A stretch of DNA of 64,000 bases from Candidatus Aminicenantota bacterium (GTDB lineage Bacteria; Acidobacteriota; Aminicenantia; Aminicenantales; Saccharicenantaceae), in contig JAPKZD010000009.1 in assembly GCA_026393975.1 (NCBI GenBank), forward strand, positions 248,001 to 312,000. Direction: 5' to 3'. The notes under the pieces were generated by a model. It saw nothing but the letters and a program-made list of their open reading frames with translations. It was not told where the DNA came from and did no database searches. The position numbers were made by a program, and so were the translations under genes. Each line of letters opens with the position of its first letter. Position 1 is the stretch's first letter. Shown one piece after another: positions 52,335-60,937 of this stretch.

Positions 52335-53285
52335 ATGACGGAAACGAAGGCCAACCTCAAGACCGCCTGTCTCATCAACCCGCGGGCGGCGAACTCCAAG
52401 TGGATGAGACGGAAGTTCCTCCGCGCCTATCTGCATAAAAAGCTCCCCGGCGAGATCTACGACGGCCTCGGCGACATGAAGACGACCGTGGAAAGGACCG
52501 TCGCCGCCTGCAAGGACTCCGACGTCATCGTGGCCATGGGCGGAGACGGGACGATTGCCGACACGCTCCAGGGGATCTTCTTGGCCGGCAAGCAGAACGA
52601 CGTCCTCTTCGGGGTCATCCCGTTCGGCAGCGGCAACGCCTTCCGGAAGTCCTTCGCCATCCCCAAAAACCCGCTCCGGGCGATCGACTATCTGGCCGAA
52701 GGCGTCCCCCGGCCGATCGACCTCATGGAGGTCGAGGGCCGCATCGCCGCGTTCGCCAGCGTCGGGGCAACGGCCCGGGTGACCGGGGGAAAGCTCCGCG
52801 GCACCATCCAGGGCGTCTGGGGACACCTTCTCGCCGCCCGGCAGCTCTTCGGAACATCGCGCGACGGGAAAACGCTCGAGTTCTACGAGGGGTTCGATAA
52901 ATCGGGCCCGTTCGAGGCGAAGACGATCACTTCGAACTTCTTCGACTGCATCGTCGCCAAGACGAACTATTTCGGCTACAGCTGGAAAATCGCCCCCCGC
53001 GCCGTCGTGGACGACGGCTACCTGGATATCACTCTGTTCGAGCTCGGGCCCCTCAAGTTCGCCTTCCTTTTCCCCCTGATCTACTTCGGCCTCTACCAGA
53101 GGCGGATGCGGCACTTCAAGGCCAAGCGCGTCGTCATCCGCGGCCATAACCTGCCCATCCAGTTCAACGGCGAGTTCCTCGGCGACCGGGACCACATCGA
53201 ATTCCGGGTCCTGCCGCGGGCGATCCGAATGGTCTGCCCGCCGACCCGCCGGGCCGGGAAGGGGTTCCAGAAGCCGTCTTCCTAG
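52335..53285 (+). CDS. Diacylglycerol/lipid kinase-like protein
   Basis: 316 residues with the DAGK catalytic motif MGGDGT (68-73), FGSGNAF after it, and the C-terminal beta-sandwich (YSWKIAPRAVVDDGYLDITLF, IQFNGEF). Phosphorylates diacylglycerol or related lipids using ATP at the inner membrane. The N-terminus starts MTETKANLKTACLINPRAANSKW, fitting the fold. The ribosome site is weak. It may share a transcript with the SppA gene 63 bp on, though that has its own extended -10 (TGCTATAAT, ending 53317). Confidence 0.87.
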   Translation: MTETKANLKTACLINPRAANSKWMRRKFLRAYLHKKLPGEIYDGLGDMKTTVERTVAACKDSDVIVAMGGDGTIADTLQGIFLAGKQNDVLFGVIPFGSGNAFRKSFAIPKNPLRAIDYLAEGVPRPIDLMEVEGRIAAFASVGATARVTGGKLRGTIQGVWGHLLAARQLFGTSRDGKTLEFYEGFDKSGPFEAKTITSNFFDCIVAKTNYFGYSWKIAPRAVVDDGYLDITLFELGPLKFAFLFPLIYFGLYQRRMRHFKAKRVVIRGHNLPIQFNGEFLGDRDHIEFRVLPRAIRMVCPPTRRAGKGFQKPSS

Positions 53286-53348
53286 CGTCCGGCCGAACCT
53301 CTCTGCTATGCTATAATCGAAGCGCAACGACACGCCCGAGGAGGCCCC

Positions 53349-54317
53349 ATGAAAAAGATCGTCATCCTGCTCTCGGCCGTCCTGGCCGCCCTGGCCGCCT
53401 GCTCCCCCCAGATCCATATCGACCTGTTGGGGCAGGAAAAACTCGAGGAGATCGTCCTCCTCCCCAGCCCGGCCCGCGAGAAGATCCTGATGATCGACGT
53501 CGACGGCATGATCTCGTCGGCACTCGACACGGGGCTTTTCTCCCGGGAAAAGAACGCCGTCTCACGCGTCTTCGAGCGTCTCGAAACGGCCGCCCGGGAC
53601 CCCTGGGTCAAGGCGGTCATCCTCAGGATCGACACGCCCGGCGGAGAGGTGACGGCGAGCGACATCATCTATCATGAGATACTCCGCTTCAAGGAACGGA
53701 CCGGCCGGCCAGTCCTCGGCCTGATGATGAGCGTCGCCGCGTCGGGCGGCTACTACATCGCCTCGGCCTGCGACCTCATCATGGCCCATCCCTCGACCCT
53801 GACCGGGAGCATCGGCGTCATCTCCATCTTCCCCAACGTCGAGGCGCTGATGGCCAAGGTCGGGGTCAAGGTCAACGTCATCAAATCCGGCCCGTCCAAG
53901 GACTCCGGCTCCCCGTTCCGGGACATGACGGAAGACGAGAAGAAGATCTTCCAGGGGATCATCGACGAGTACTACGGGGGTTTCCTGGATGTCGTGGCCC
54001 GGAACCGGAAAGACAAAATCCCGGCCGAGAAACTCCGGACGATCGCCGACGGCCGCGTCTATACCGCGCCCCAAGCTCTGAAGCTCGGGCTCATCGACGC
54101 CATCGGCTATTTCGACGACGCCTTCGGTAAGGCCCTTTCTCTCGTCCCGCTCAAGAGCGCCAAGCTCGTCTCCTACACCTATTATCCGAAATCGAAGACG
54201 AACATCTACGCCAGTCGTCTCGGCGATTTCTCGCCCCTCGACACGAAAGTCCTGGAATCGATGCTGGCGGTCCTCAAGACCGGCTTCTATTATCTCTGGC
54301 TGCCCCAGGCCCCGTGA
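53349..54317 (+). CDS. sppA: Signal peptide peptidase, SppA type (S49), lipoprotein
   Basis: 322 residues. Signal peptide with Cys18 (LAALAAC), then one S49 domain, the short bacillus-like form. Catalytic Ser132 (SVAASGGYY) and Lys184 (SGPSKDSGSPFR) are 52 residues apart, as in known SppA dyads. The Gly-rich RIDTPGGEVTAS segment is present. Degrades cleaved signal peptides. AGGAGGCCCC precedes the ATG. Confidence 0.92.
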   Translation: MKKIVILLSAVLAALAACSPQIHIDLLGQEKLEEIVLLPSPAREKILMIDVDGMISSALDTGLFSREKNAVSRVFERLETAARDPWVKAVILRIDTPGGEVTASDIIYHEILRFKERTGRPVLGLMMSVAASGGYYIASACDLIMAHPSTLTGSIGVISIFPNVEALMAKVGVKVNVIKSGPSKDSGSPFRDMTEDEKKIFQGIIDEYYGGFLDVVARNRKDKIPAEKLRTIADGRVYTAPQALKLGLIDAIGYFDDAFGKALSLVPLKSAKLVSYTYYPKSKTNIYASRLGDFSPLDTKVLESMLAVLKTGFYYLWLPQAP

Positions 54318-54350
54318 CGGCCCAGCTCTAGGCCCGGGCGGTCACGGGGC

Positions 54351-54752
54351 CTAGGACCGGGTGACGATCTCGAACTGCGGCGGACGGAGGATGTGGGCCT
54401 TGACCGTGCAGTGGTCGATGGCCTTGACCAGGGCGACGCGGTATTTCTCGGGGAAGTGCGACGGGAGATCGACCGCGATCGTCACCTTGTCGATCATCTT
54501 GGAGACCTCTCCCCTCTCGGTCGTCATGGTCACGGCCAGGCCCTCGACCGAAATCTTGCGCTCGCGACAGAAGGCCAGAGCGTAAAACCCGGCGCAGGCG
54601 GCCAGGGAAACGAGAAAATAATCGAAGGGTGAAGGGGTCGTCCCGCCGCCGCCCTCGCGGGCGGGCTGGTCGGTCTTGACGACGAACCCTTTGTATTCGA
54701 CGTCGACCTTGAGTCCGTCTCCGAACTTCACGATCAGCTCTTTCGCGCTCAT
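54351..54752 (-). CDS. OsmC-family peroxiredoxin-like protein
   Basis: 133 residues with the OsmC/YhfA fold. The two redox cysteines are in place (SLAACAGFYAL near residue 54, AIDHCTVKAHIL near 115). Such proteins reduce organic hydroperoxides or bind thiols. The ATG overlaps the stop of the upstream RNA methyltransferase gene (ATGA), so the two are translationally coupled, although their functions look unrelated. Confidence 0.9.
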   Translation of the reverse strand: MSAKELIVKFGDGLKVDVEYKGFVVKTDQPAREGGGGTTPSPFDYFLVSLAACAGFYALAFCRERKISVEGLAVTMTTERGEVSKMIDKVTIAVDLPSHFPEKYRVALVKAIDHCTVKAHILRPPQFEIVTRS

Positions 54753-55495
54753 GAGTTCTCCTTTCCTCTCCTCGTTCGCGGCCGCGTTTCCCGCGGGCCC
54801 TCGAGGGCCTTGCGGAACATGGCCAGGATGATGTCCCGGTCCTTGGCCGTCAAGGCCATGCGGAAAAAGATGTCCTGGACCTTTTCCGTGATGAAGGCCC
54901 GGTTGGTATCGTGCATGAAGCCGAGGCTGTCGAGCATCTCCCGGAAGCGTCGGCCGGCCTCTGCCTGTTCGGCGTGGGTCAGAGGCAGGTCCTTGTGGAT
55001 GGCCGGAGGCAGGGCGTTCTCGAAAGCGATGGCGTGGAGCGTCAGGGTCACGGCAACGCCGAGGTTGTAGGACGGCTGCCGCGCCGCCTGGGGGATGTGG
55101 AAGCGGGTATTGGCGAGACCGATCTCCTTCTGGGTCAACCCCGTCCTCTCGTTGCCGAAAACGAGGCCGATGCGGGTTTCGGCCGGATACTCTTCGAGGC
55201 GCCGGACGCCGTCCGCGAGGGTGACGAGCGGGAAATCGTGGCGGACGCGGGCCGTCGACCCGAGGACAAACTGGAGGTCGGAGACGGCGTCCTCCAAGGA
55301 GGAAAAGAACCGCGCCCCCTCGATGATGGATTCGGCATGGATGGCCGTCCGCCAGGCCGGCGGCTCGAGCTTGTCGAGCCCGACGATGCGCAAGTCCGAA
55401 AAGCCGGTGTTGGCCATGCCCCGCGCCGCCAGACCGATGTTCTCCGAACTGTCCGGCCGGACGAGGACGACGGCAAACCTGGAAAAATCGCTCAT
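54749..55495 (-). CDS. SPOUT-fold tRNA/rRNA 2'-O-methyltransferase (TrmJ-like)
   Basis: 248 residues. The trefoil knot appears as VVLVRPDSSENIGLAARGMANTGF, RIGLVFGNERTGLT and PSYNLGVAVTLTLHAI, matching TrmJ-type methyltransferases that modify tRNA position 32, with an added C-terminal helical domain (about 165-240). It is a dimer using SAM in the cytoplasm. The C-terminus is basic. First gene of the pair with OsmC. Confidence 0.9.
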   Translation of the reverse strand: MSDFSRFAVVLVRPDSSENIGLAARGMANTGFSDLRIVGLDKLEPPAWRTAIHAESIIEGARFFSSLEDAVSDLQFVLGSTARVRHDFPLVTLADGVRRLEEYPAETRIGLVFGNERTGLTQKEIGLANTRFHIPQAARQPSYNLGVAVTLTLHAIAFENALPPAIHKDLPLTHAEQAEAGRRFREMLDSLGFMHDTNRAFITEKVQDIFFRMALTAKDRDIILAMFRKALEGPRETRPRTRRGKENS

Positions 55496-55548
55496 CCCGT
55501 ACGATTATAGCGGAGGACGGGGCCGCAGGGAAGCCTTTGCGCAATTCG

Positions 55549-55578
55549 TTGACTTGGGCGAATCGGCGGTGCTATAAA
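55549..55578 (+). promoter_or_regulatory. Promoter giving a leaderless DUF2284 transcript
   Basis: TTGACT, 18 bp, TATAAA. Start of transcription about 7 nt after TATAAA coincides with the ATG at 55585; no Shine-Dalgarno lies before it. Confidence 0.55.
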
Positions 55579-55584
55579 CCATTC

Positions 55585-56178
55585 ATGCCCCAAAAGCCAG
55601 CCCGTCGCAAGACAGCCCCCCCAAAGCCCCAGGCGGACAAGTCAGGCCTTAAAGGCCTCAAGGCCCTGTTCTCCAAACATGGATTCTCAGATTATCGCTG
55701 GCTCGACCCGGGCGAGATCGTCGTCGCGGAGTGGGTCCGGATGAAATGCCTGTACGGTTGCCGGGAATACGGGAAGAACGCCGCCTGCCCGCCAAACGCG
55801 CCGTCGGTCACCGAATGCGCGCGTTTCTTCCGGGAGTACCGGCGGGCCGCCGTCTTTCACTTCGCCAAGTCGGTCGAACGGCCCGAGGACCGCCATGCCT
55901 GGGGCCGAAAAATCAACCTCGAGCTCCTCAAGCTCGAGGAGGACGTGTTCAAGGCCGGCTTCGTCAAGGTCTTCCTTCTTTTCTTCGACAGTTGCGGCAT
56001 CTGCCTCGAATGCGCGGCGAGCCGGACGGCCTGCAAGGAGCCTAAGCTTTCCCGGCCGACGCCCGACGCCCTGGCCATGGACGTCTACAGCACGGTGCGA
56101 AAATTGGGCTACCCGATCGACGTCTTATCCGACTTTAAGCAGGAGATGAACCGCTACGCCTTCCTGCTCATTGATTAA
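55585..56178 (+). CDS. DUF2284 metal-binding (iron-sulfur-like) protein
   Basis: 197 residues. A basic N-terminal tail of about 30 residues precedes a cysteine-rich core: CLYGCREYGKNAACPPN, FFDSCGICLECAASRTACKEP, which is the DUF2284 pattern. The cysteines probably bind a metal or iron-sulfur cluster. Function unknown; members occur near corrinoid methyltransferase genes in anaerobes, but none is seen here. Start codon chosen by the promoter; an in-frame GTG/ATG further upstream would fall inside it. Confidence 0.88.
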   Translation: MPQKPARRKTAPPKPQADKSGLKGLKALFSKHGFSDYRWLDPGEIVVAEWVRMKCLYGCREYGKNAACPPNAPSVTECARFFREYRRAAVFHFAKSVERPEDRHAWGRKINLELLKLEEDVFKAGFVKVFLLFFDSCGICLECAASRTACKEPKLSRPTPDALAMDVYSTVRKLGYPIDVLSDFKQEMNRYAFLLID

Positions 56179-56204
56179 AAGGACCATTGGGCCGGTCCGC
56201 GTGT

Positions 56205-56233
56205 TTGTCCCCGCCTGGGAATAACGTTATAAT
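56205..56233 (+). promoter_or_regulatory. Sigma-70 promoter for the malic enzyme
   Basis: TTGTCC, 17 bp, TATAAT (perfect -10), 40 bp before the ATG. Confidence 0.7.
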
Positions 56234-56273
56234 GACGGCGAAAATCTCATCCTTTTAGCGAAGGAGCCTGATC

Positions 56274-57620
56274 ATGTGGTGGGACGGCAAAATTCAGAGG
56301 ACTTTCCGCTGCCGGCTGTCCCAGGCGCCCGGCAGCCTGGGCCGCCTGCTCGCGGCGATCGGCGACCGGGGCGGCCTGATTGGCGAAATCCGCATCATCC
56401 AGATGGGCGGTTCGGCCATGGTCCGCGACATCACCGTTTACGCCGACGACCTCCGGCATCTCGACACGTTGATCAAGGTCGTCGAAGCCACTCCGGGCGT
56501 GGCGCTGCTCGAGGTCCGCGACGAGGTCCTGGAGATGCACCAGGGGGGGAAGATCGCCATCCGCAGCCGCTACGACATTTCCTCGCTCAGCACGCTCCGT
56601 CTCGTCTACACCCCGGGCGTTGCCGAGGTCAGCCTGAAGATCAAGGACAACCCCGCTCTGGCCCGGCGCTATACCTCCATCCGCCACCTCGTCGCCATCG
56701 TCACGGACGGCACGGCCGTCCTCGGTCTGGGCGACATCGGCCCGCTGGCGGCCATGCCCGTCATGGAGGGCAAGGCCAGCCTCCTCGAGACCCTGACCGG
56801 CCTTTCTGGCATGCCCATCCTCCTCGACACCAAGGACCCCGACGAGATCGTCGAGACGGTCGTCCACATCGCGCCGACCTTCGCCGCCATCCAGCTCGAG
56901 GACATCTCGGCACCCCGCTGTTTCGCCATCGAGGAACGCATCCAGGCCCGGCTCGACATCCCGGTCATGCACGACGATCAGCACGGCACGGCCTGCGTCG
57001 TCACGGCCGCGCTCATCAACGCGGCCAAGGCCACCGGCGTCGACCTCGGCCGCTGCCGGATCGGCGTCGTCGGACTGGGGGCGGCCGGTCTGGCCCTGGC
57101 GAAAATGCTGATGTTCCGTTTCAAGAACCCCGTCCTCGGAGCCGACATCGTGCCCGACGCCCTCGACCGGCTGAAAAGCGCGGGCGGCATCCCTTCCGAC
57201 CTCAAGACGATCATGGCCGGCTGCGACGTGGCCATCGCCACGACCGGGGTCCCCGGCCTGATCAAGAAGGACATGGTCCGCAAGGGTCAGATCATCCTGG
57301 CCCTGTCCAACCCCAACCCCGAGATCGAGCCGGAGGCGGCACTCGAAGCCGGGGCGGCTTTCGCTGCCGACGGGAAATCGGTCAACAACGTCCTTGGCTT
57401 TCCCGGCATCTTCCGCGGCGCCGTCGACGCCAACGTCCGGCGCATCACCCGCGAGATGCTGACCGCCGCGGCCGAGGCCATTGCCGCCTTCGCCCCGCCG
57501 GGCGAGATCGTCCCCAACCCGCTCGACAAGGCCCTTCACAAGTCGGTCGCCCGGGCCGTGGCCCGGGTCGCCCTCGAGAAGGGGCTCAACCGAGACGACC
57601 TGACCGGGTATTTCGACTGA
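56274..57620 (+). CDS. NAD(P)-dependent malic enzyme with N-terminal ACT-like domain
   Basis: 448 residues. Residues 1-85 resemble an ACT ligand-binding domain (FRCRLSQAPGSLGRLLAAIGDRGG). The malic N-terminal domain holds RLVYTPGVAEVS, TDGTAVLGLGDIGPLAAMPVMEGK and the Glu/Asp metal ligands (LEDISAPRCFAIEE); the NAD domain holds GLGAAGLALAKML. HDDQHGTA joins the two. Oxidatively decarboxylates malate to pyruvate. The ACT-like domain suggests allosteric control by an amino acid or similar metabolite. AAGGAGCCTGATC precedes the ATG. Confidence 0.94.
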   Translation: MWWDGKIQRTFRCRLSQAPGSLGRLLAAIGDRGGLIGEIRIIQMGGSAMVRDITVYADDLRHLDTLIKVVEATPGVALLEVRDEVLEMHQGGKIAIRSRYDISSLSTLRLVYTPGVAEVSLKIKDNPALARRYTSIRHLVAIVTDGTAVLGLGDIGPLAAMPVMEGKASLLETLTGLSGMPILLDTKDPDEIVETVVHIAPTFAAIQLEDISAPRCFAIEERIQARLDIPVMHDDQHGTACVVTAALINAAKATGVDLGRCRIGVVGLGAAGLALAKMLMFRFKNPVLGADIVPDALDRLKSAGGIPSDLKTIMAGCDVAIATTGVPGLIKKDMVRKGQIILALSNPNPEIEPEAALEAGAAFAADGKSVNNVLGFPGIFRGAVDANVRRITREMLTAAAEAIAAFAPPGEIVPNPLDKALHKSVARAVARVALEKGLNRDDLTGYFD

Positions 57621-57622
57621 AG

Positions 57623-57728
57623 CTCCACGGACTGACGTCCGTAGGATCTCTTGGACTGAAGGCGTTGGAGCGCCTGCCCCATTCGTGGGACTCCAGGCAC
57701 ATAAGTCCGTGGAGTCCCATGAATGGGG
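57623..57728. repeat. Nested, mutually exclusive inverted repeats
   Basis: CTCCACGGACT (57623-57633) pairs with 57704-57714, while the 19-nt segment 57677-57695 pairs with 57710-57728 except for one base. The 3' arms overlap by five bases, so the two stems compete. A smaller GGCG/CGCC hairpin lies between. This may be a decayed mobile palindrome or a switching terminator after the malic enzyme gene. It ends one base before the CBS gene promoter. Confidence 0.65.
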
Positions 57729-57757
57729 TTGACAACTATCTGCGGCTCGGCTATATA
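57729..57757 (+). promoter_or_regulatory. Strong sigma-70 promoter for the CBS protein
   Basis: TTGACA, 17 bp, TATATA; 48 bp before the ATG at 57806. Confidence 0.8.
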
Positions 57758-57805
57758 GGAACCGCGCCGGAAAGGGAATACGGCAGTCGAACTGGAGGGA
57801 AGATC

Positions 57806-58243
57806 ATGATCAACGTCAAGGAAATCCTCGACCAGAAGGGCCACACGGCCTGGACGATATCGCCCGAGGCCAAGGTTTTCGAGGCCCTCGAGCTCATGTC
57901 CAAGAAAGGGCTCGGCGCCCTGGTCGTTCTGGAGAAGGACGACGTCGTCGGCATCATCTCCGAACGGGACTACGCCCGGAAGATCATCCTTATGGGCCGC
58001 CATTCCCAGGACACTCCCGTCAGGGACATCATGACCAAGGAAGTCTACGGCGTCCACTTCGAAACGACAGCCGAAGAATGCATGGTCCTGATGACCGACA
58101 AGCACATCCGCCACCTGCCCGTCTGCAAGGACGGCAAGCTCGCCGGCGTCATCTCCATCGGCGACGTGGTCAAGGCCATCATGACCCAGCAGAAGGTGAC
58201 GATCGAGAACCTCGAAAACTACATCATGGGCAAGTATCAATAG
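57806..58243 (+). CDS. Two-CBS-domain protein
   Basis: 145 residues made of a CBS pair (about 10-65: SPEAKVFEALELMSKKGLGALVV...VGIISERDYARK; about 72-130: VRDIMTKEVYGVHFETTAEECMVLMTDKHIRHLPV...GVISIGDVV). Such modules bind adenine nucleotides (AMP, ATP, SAM) and act as energy sensors, here without an attached enzyme. GGAGGGAAGATC precedes the ATG. It is a single-gene unit with a strong promoter. Confidence 0.92.
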   Translation: MINVKEILDQKGHTAWTISPEAKVFEALELMSKKGLGALVVLEKDDVVGIISERDYARKIILMGRHSQDTPVRDIMTKEVYGVHFETTAEECMVLMTDKHIRHLPVCKDGKLAGVISIGDVVKAIMTQQKVTIENLENYIMGKYQ

Positions 58244-58288
58244 AGCCCTCGTGAGGGCGGCTTCATCACCGCCTTGCTCACTCGGGCT
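58244..58288. terminator. Interrupted inverted repeat between convergent genes
   Basis: AGCCC, GTGAG and CGG (58244-58260) pair in order with CCG, CTCAC and GGGCT (58269-58288), with short unpaired bases between. No T run follows. It may act as a bidirectional terminator for the CBS and ROK genes. Confidence 0.4.
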
Positions 58289-58299
58289 ATCGAAATAAG

Positions 58300-59214
58300 C
58301 TAAAAGTCCATGAGGCGCATCTCGCGCAAAGCAAGATAGGCCGCGCCTAGCACTCCCGCCGAATCCCCCAGAACGGCTTTCAGGATGGGGATTTTCCTAC
58401 CGGGGATCCCAAAAAGGGACTTGTTCATGACCGGCGGGACGTGTTCGTACCAGAGGGGGATGTTCGAGACGCCGCCGCCGAGGACGATGGCCTCGAGGTC
58501 GAGGGCGTTGACGCAGTTCGCGAAAAGCTCCCCCATGACCCGGAAGGATTCTTCGAAAATCCGGCGCGCGTGGGGGTCCCCTTTTTCGAATTGTTCGAAG
58601 ATCTTTTCCGGGGCCAGGGATTCGCCGGAGAGCTCGGCGTAGCGCCGGCCGAGACTCGGCCCGGAGAGATAAGCTTCGCCGCAACCGTTCCGGCCGCACT
58701 CGCAGGCCCGGCCGTCGATGTCGATCGAGGTATGGCCGATCTCGCCGGCGTTCCCGTTCGGGCCGCGGTGGAGCCTGTTCCCAAGGATGAGCCCCGAGCC
58801 CATGCCGGTGCCCAGGATGACGGCCATGACGGTCGAGTAGCGGCCGTGGCATTGGGCGAAAAACTCGGCCAGGGCCAAGCCGTTGGCGTCGTTCTCGACG
58901 ATAAGCGGGACTTGAAGCCTGGACCGAAGCAGGCTGACGAGGCCGGGCTTCTCGTAAAGCGGCGTGTGGGGCGCGCCGTACATGATGTCATCGCCGGAGT
59001 GGTACGTGCCAGGCGTGCCCATACCGACGGCCTCGAAGCGGGCCGACCCGGCCGTTTCGCCGATGAGCTCGAGGATATTCTGAACGACCCGTTCCCGTCC
59101 GAGGACGGGCTCCGACGGCCGGCGCTTCCGGGCCAGAATCCTCCGCGTCTCGTCGACAAGACAGGCCTCGACCTTGGTCCCGCCCAGGTCGACGCCGATG
59201 GCGAAACGGCTCAC
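58300..59214 (-). CDS. ROK-family sugar kinase (glucokinase-like)
   Basis: 304 residues. N-terminal phosphate motif FAIGVDLGGTKVEACLVDE, catalytic Asp in VENDANGLALAEF, the glycine-rich GTGMGSGLILG, and the ROK zinc site (HTSIDIDGRACECGRNGCGEAYLSG). No helix-turn-helix, so a kinase rather than a repressor. Probably phosphorylates glucose or N-acetylated sugars. The gene points towards the CBS gene. Confidence 0.93.
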   Translation of the reverse strand: MSRFAIGVDLGGTKVEACLVDETRRILARKRRPSEPVLGRERVVQNILELIGETAGSARFEAVGMGTPGTYHSGDDIMYGAPHTPLYEKPGLVSLLRSRLQVPLIVENDANGLALAEFFAQCHGRYSTVMAVILGTGMGSGLILGNRLHRGPNGNAGEIGHTSIDIDGRACECGRNGCGEAYLSGPSLGRRYAELSGESLAPEKIFEQFEKGDPHARRIFEESFRVMGELFANCVNALDLEAIVLGGGVSNIPLWYEHVPPVMNKSLFGIPGRKIPILKAVLGDSAGVLGAAYLALREMRLMDF

Positions 59215-59289
59215 GTTTTTTTCTCCAGCGATATTCTATGTGAGACTGCCGGCGGAGAGCAAGTGGCTCAGAAAACCGGATTTTTCCCA

Positions 59290-59811
59290 TTATTTTTTTG
59301 GGGGCCCTGTCATTCCCTCGTCGAGCTTTTTCCGCATCGCCTCCCGTTTTTCCAGGGTGTCCAGGTATATCTGGAGGTTGATCAGCTCCTCCGCAAGGGC
59401 ATTGGCCATCTGACCGATCGCAACGCTTCCGGTGCGGGCGATGACATCCTCTCCCGTAACGTCCTTCAAGAAGTCCGCGATCTCTCGGTCAATGACAGGC
59501 ATGAGGAGATTTCCCGGATCGGGATTGACGATGAGTTTGGTCAGGGCCAGAATCCTGGCATAGTGAGCGTAGAAAACGAGGTTGATCTCTCCCGCTTCTT
59601 TGGCCTTTTTGGCTTCGGTCGCCATGGCCTGAAGGTTCGTTTCCAACTCCCCCGAACCAGTTCCCCGCGCCGCCATCTCCTGGAAGCTCTTCACATACAT
59701 GTCCAGAAGGGTATAGCCCGCCTTTTTCATAGCGGCTGCACCACCCTCCATGGCGCTCAGATTGAGCGACAGGATGCAGACCCCCAACAGCCAGACTCCA
59801 AGTCGTTTCAT
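59290..59811 (-). CDS. Secreted helical protein, third gene of a sigma/anti-sigma set
   Basis: 173 residues. A signal peptide (about 1-20) precedes a wholly helical protein (LDMYVKSFQEMAARG, LQAMATEAKKAKEAGEINLVFYAHYARILALTKLI). No family is recognised. It starts one base after the previous stop and follows an AGGAGG site, so it is co-expressed with the sigma factor and the membrane protein. It might be a periplasmic sensor for the anti-sigma protein, or a target. Confidence 0.7.
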   Translation of the reverse strand: MKRLGVWLLGVCILSLNLSAMEGGAAAMKKAGYTLLDMYVKSFQEMAARGTGSGELETNLQAMATEAKKAKEAGEINLVFYAHYARILALTKLIVNPDPGNLLMPVIDREIADFLKDVTGEDVIARTGSVAIGQMANALAEELINLQIYLDTLEKREAMRKKLDEGMTGPPKK

Positions 59812-59812
59812 A

Positions 59813-60364
59813 TCACACCTCCTTTGATTTTCCGATCAATAACACAAGCACGCGCTCAATGACCTTATCCTTATAGAGGATTTCCATTTTTTTCTTCAAG
59901 CTGAGAACGGGAACCCTCGGCCCGTCAGGCCGGAATGGTGTCTCGCGTTCCTCTTCCTTTTTCCGGCGTTCAGCCAAGGCGAGAGCGCTCTGGAAACCGC
60001 CTCCGGCCTCGGACATTCCCGCCACTCCCGCTGGTCCCGAAGGAAGCTCCGCCGCGGGCCGGGAGAAGGCCGGGAGTTGGCGGAGGACCGCCGCGAAGAG
60101 GCGGGGATGGACCGGCCATGGGGCGGGCGACCGATGAACATTGAGGAGAAACAGTGCGGCGGAGACGGCCAGGAGGGTGGCGGAAGGAACGGCGATTCTC
60201 CTAAGGAAGGACTTCGCCTTTACCGTCCTTTCGTCCGCCGCGATCCGGGCCCGCAGCCGCTTCCCAAAATCGCCCGACCGGAAGACCCGGAGCGCCTCAT
60301 CGACGTCGTATTGAATCAAGCGGTTGATCTCTTCGAAATCCCCATCATCCATCTTCTTATTCAT
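59813..60364 (-). CDS. Single-pass membrane protein, candidate anti-sigma factor
   Basis: 183 residues: an acidic N-terminal cytoplasmic part (1-55; DDGDFEEINRLIQYDVDEALRVF), one membrane helix (about 58-80), and a Pro/Arg-rich periplasmic part. There is no zinc-binding HxxxCxxC. The position is telling: the ATG overlaps the end of the ECF sigma gene, the usual place for the cognate anti-sigma factor. AGGCGGGAC precedes the ATG at 60364. The role is inferred from context and topology only. Confidence 0.7.
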   Translation of the reverse strand: MNKKMDDGDFEEINRLIQYDVDEALRVFRSGDFGKRLRARIAADERTVKAKSFLRRIAVPSATLLAVSAALFLLNVHRSPAPWPVHPRLFAAVLRQLPAFSRPAAELPSGPAGVAGMSEAGGGFQSALALAERRKKEEERETPFRPDGPRVPVLSLKKKMEILYKDKVIERVLVLLIGKSKEV

Positions 60365-60872
60365 GTCCCGCCTCTTTGATGAATCTCGCAACGGCTATTC
60401 GGGCCCGGTTCAGCCGGGACATGACCGTCCCTGCCTTGGCTCCAACGGTCCTCGCCAGCTCTTCATATGAGAGGTGCCCGTACTCGCGGAGAACGAAGAC
60501 TTCTCGTTGTTTTTTCGACAGCCGGGAGACGGCCCTTCTCAGCAACTTCAGGCGTTCACTCGTAACGGCTGAAAATTCCGGCGTCCTTGTATCAAGGACA
60601 TTGTCGGGGCTCGTCGTTTTTTCAAAAAGCCGGCTGATCTGCAGCTTTTTCGCATGGTCTAAACACGTGTTCCGGGCGATCCGGAAGAGCCACTCCTTAA
60701 CCGCATGCGGGCTACGAATTCTTCCGAGACTTCTATAGGCTTTGAGATAGACATCCTGGCTCAGGTCTTCGGCATCTGAGGGATTCCGGGAAAATCCCAG
60801 GCAAATCCTGAAGATGGCTTCTTGATAGGTCATCATTTCCTCGAAGAGCCTAGCCTCATCTTCCGCCGACAT
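60357..60872 (-). CDS. ECF-type RNA polymerase sigma factor
   Basis: 171 residues with region 2 (about 18-85; RNPSDAEDLSQDVYLKAYRSL, HAVKEWLFRIARNTCLDHAKK) and region 4 (about 115-165; LSKKQREVFVLREYGHLSYEELARTVGAKAGTVMSRLNRARIAV). ATG at 60872 is preceded by AAAGGACAAGTG; an ATG at 60890 is possible. It overlaps the anti-sigma candidate by 8 bp and heads a three-gene unit, so it likely directs an envelope or stress regulon and perhaps its own operon. Confidence 0.93.
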   Translation of the reverse strand: MSAEDEARLFEEMMTYQEAIFRICLGFSRNPSDAEDLSQDVYLKAYRSLGRIRSPHAVKEWLFRIARNTCLDHAKKLQISRLFEKTTSPDNVLDTRTPEFSAVTSERLKLLRRAVSRLSKKQREVFVLREYGHLSYEELARTVGAKAGTVMSRLNRARIAVARFIKEAGHE

Positions 60873-60937
60873 CACTTGTCCTTTATCCATTATGAAAGAC
60901 GACTCCACAAGTAAAATATTCCATTTTCTGCCAGATT

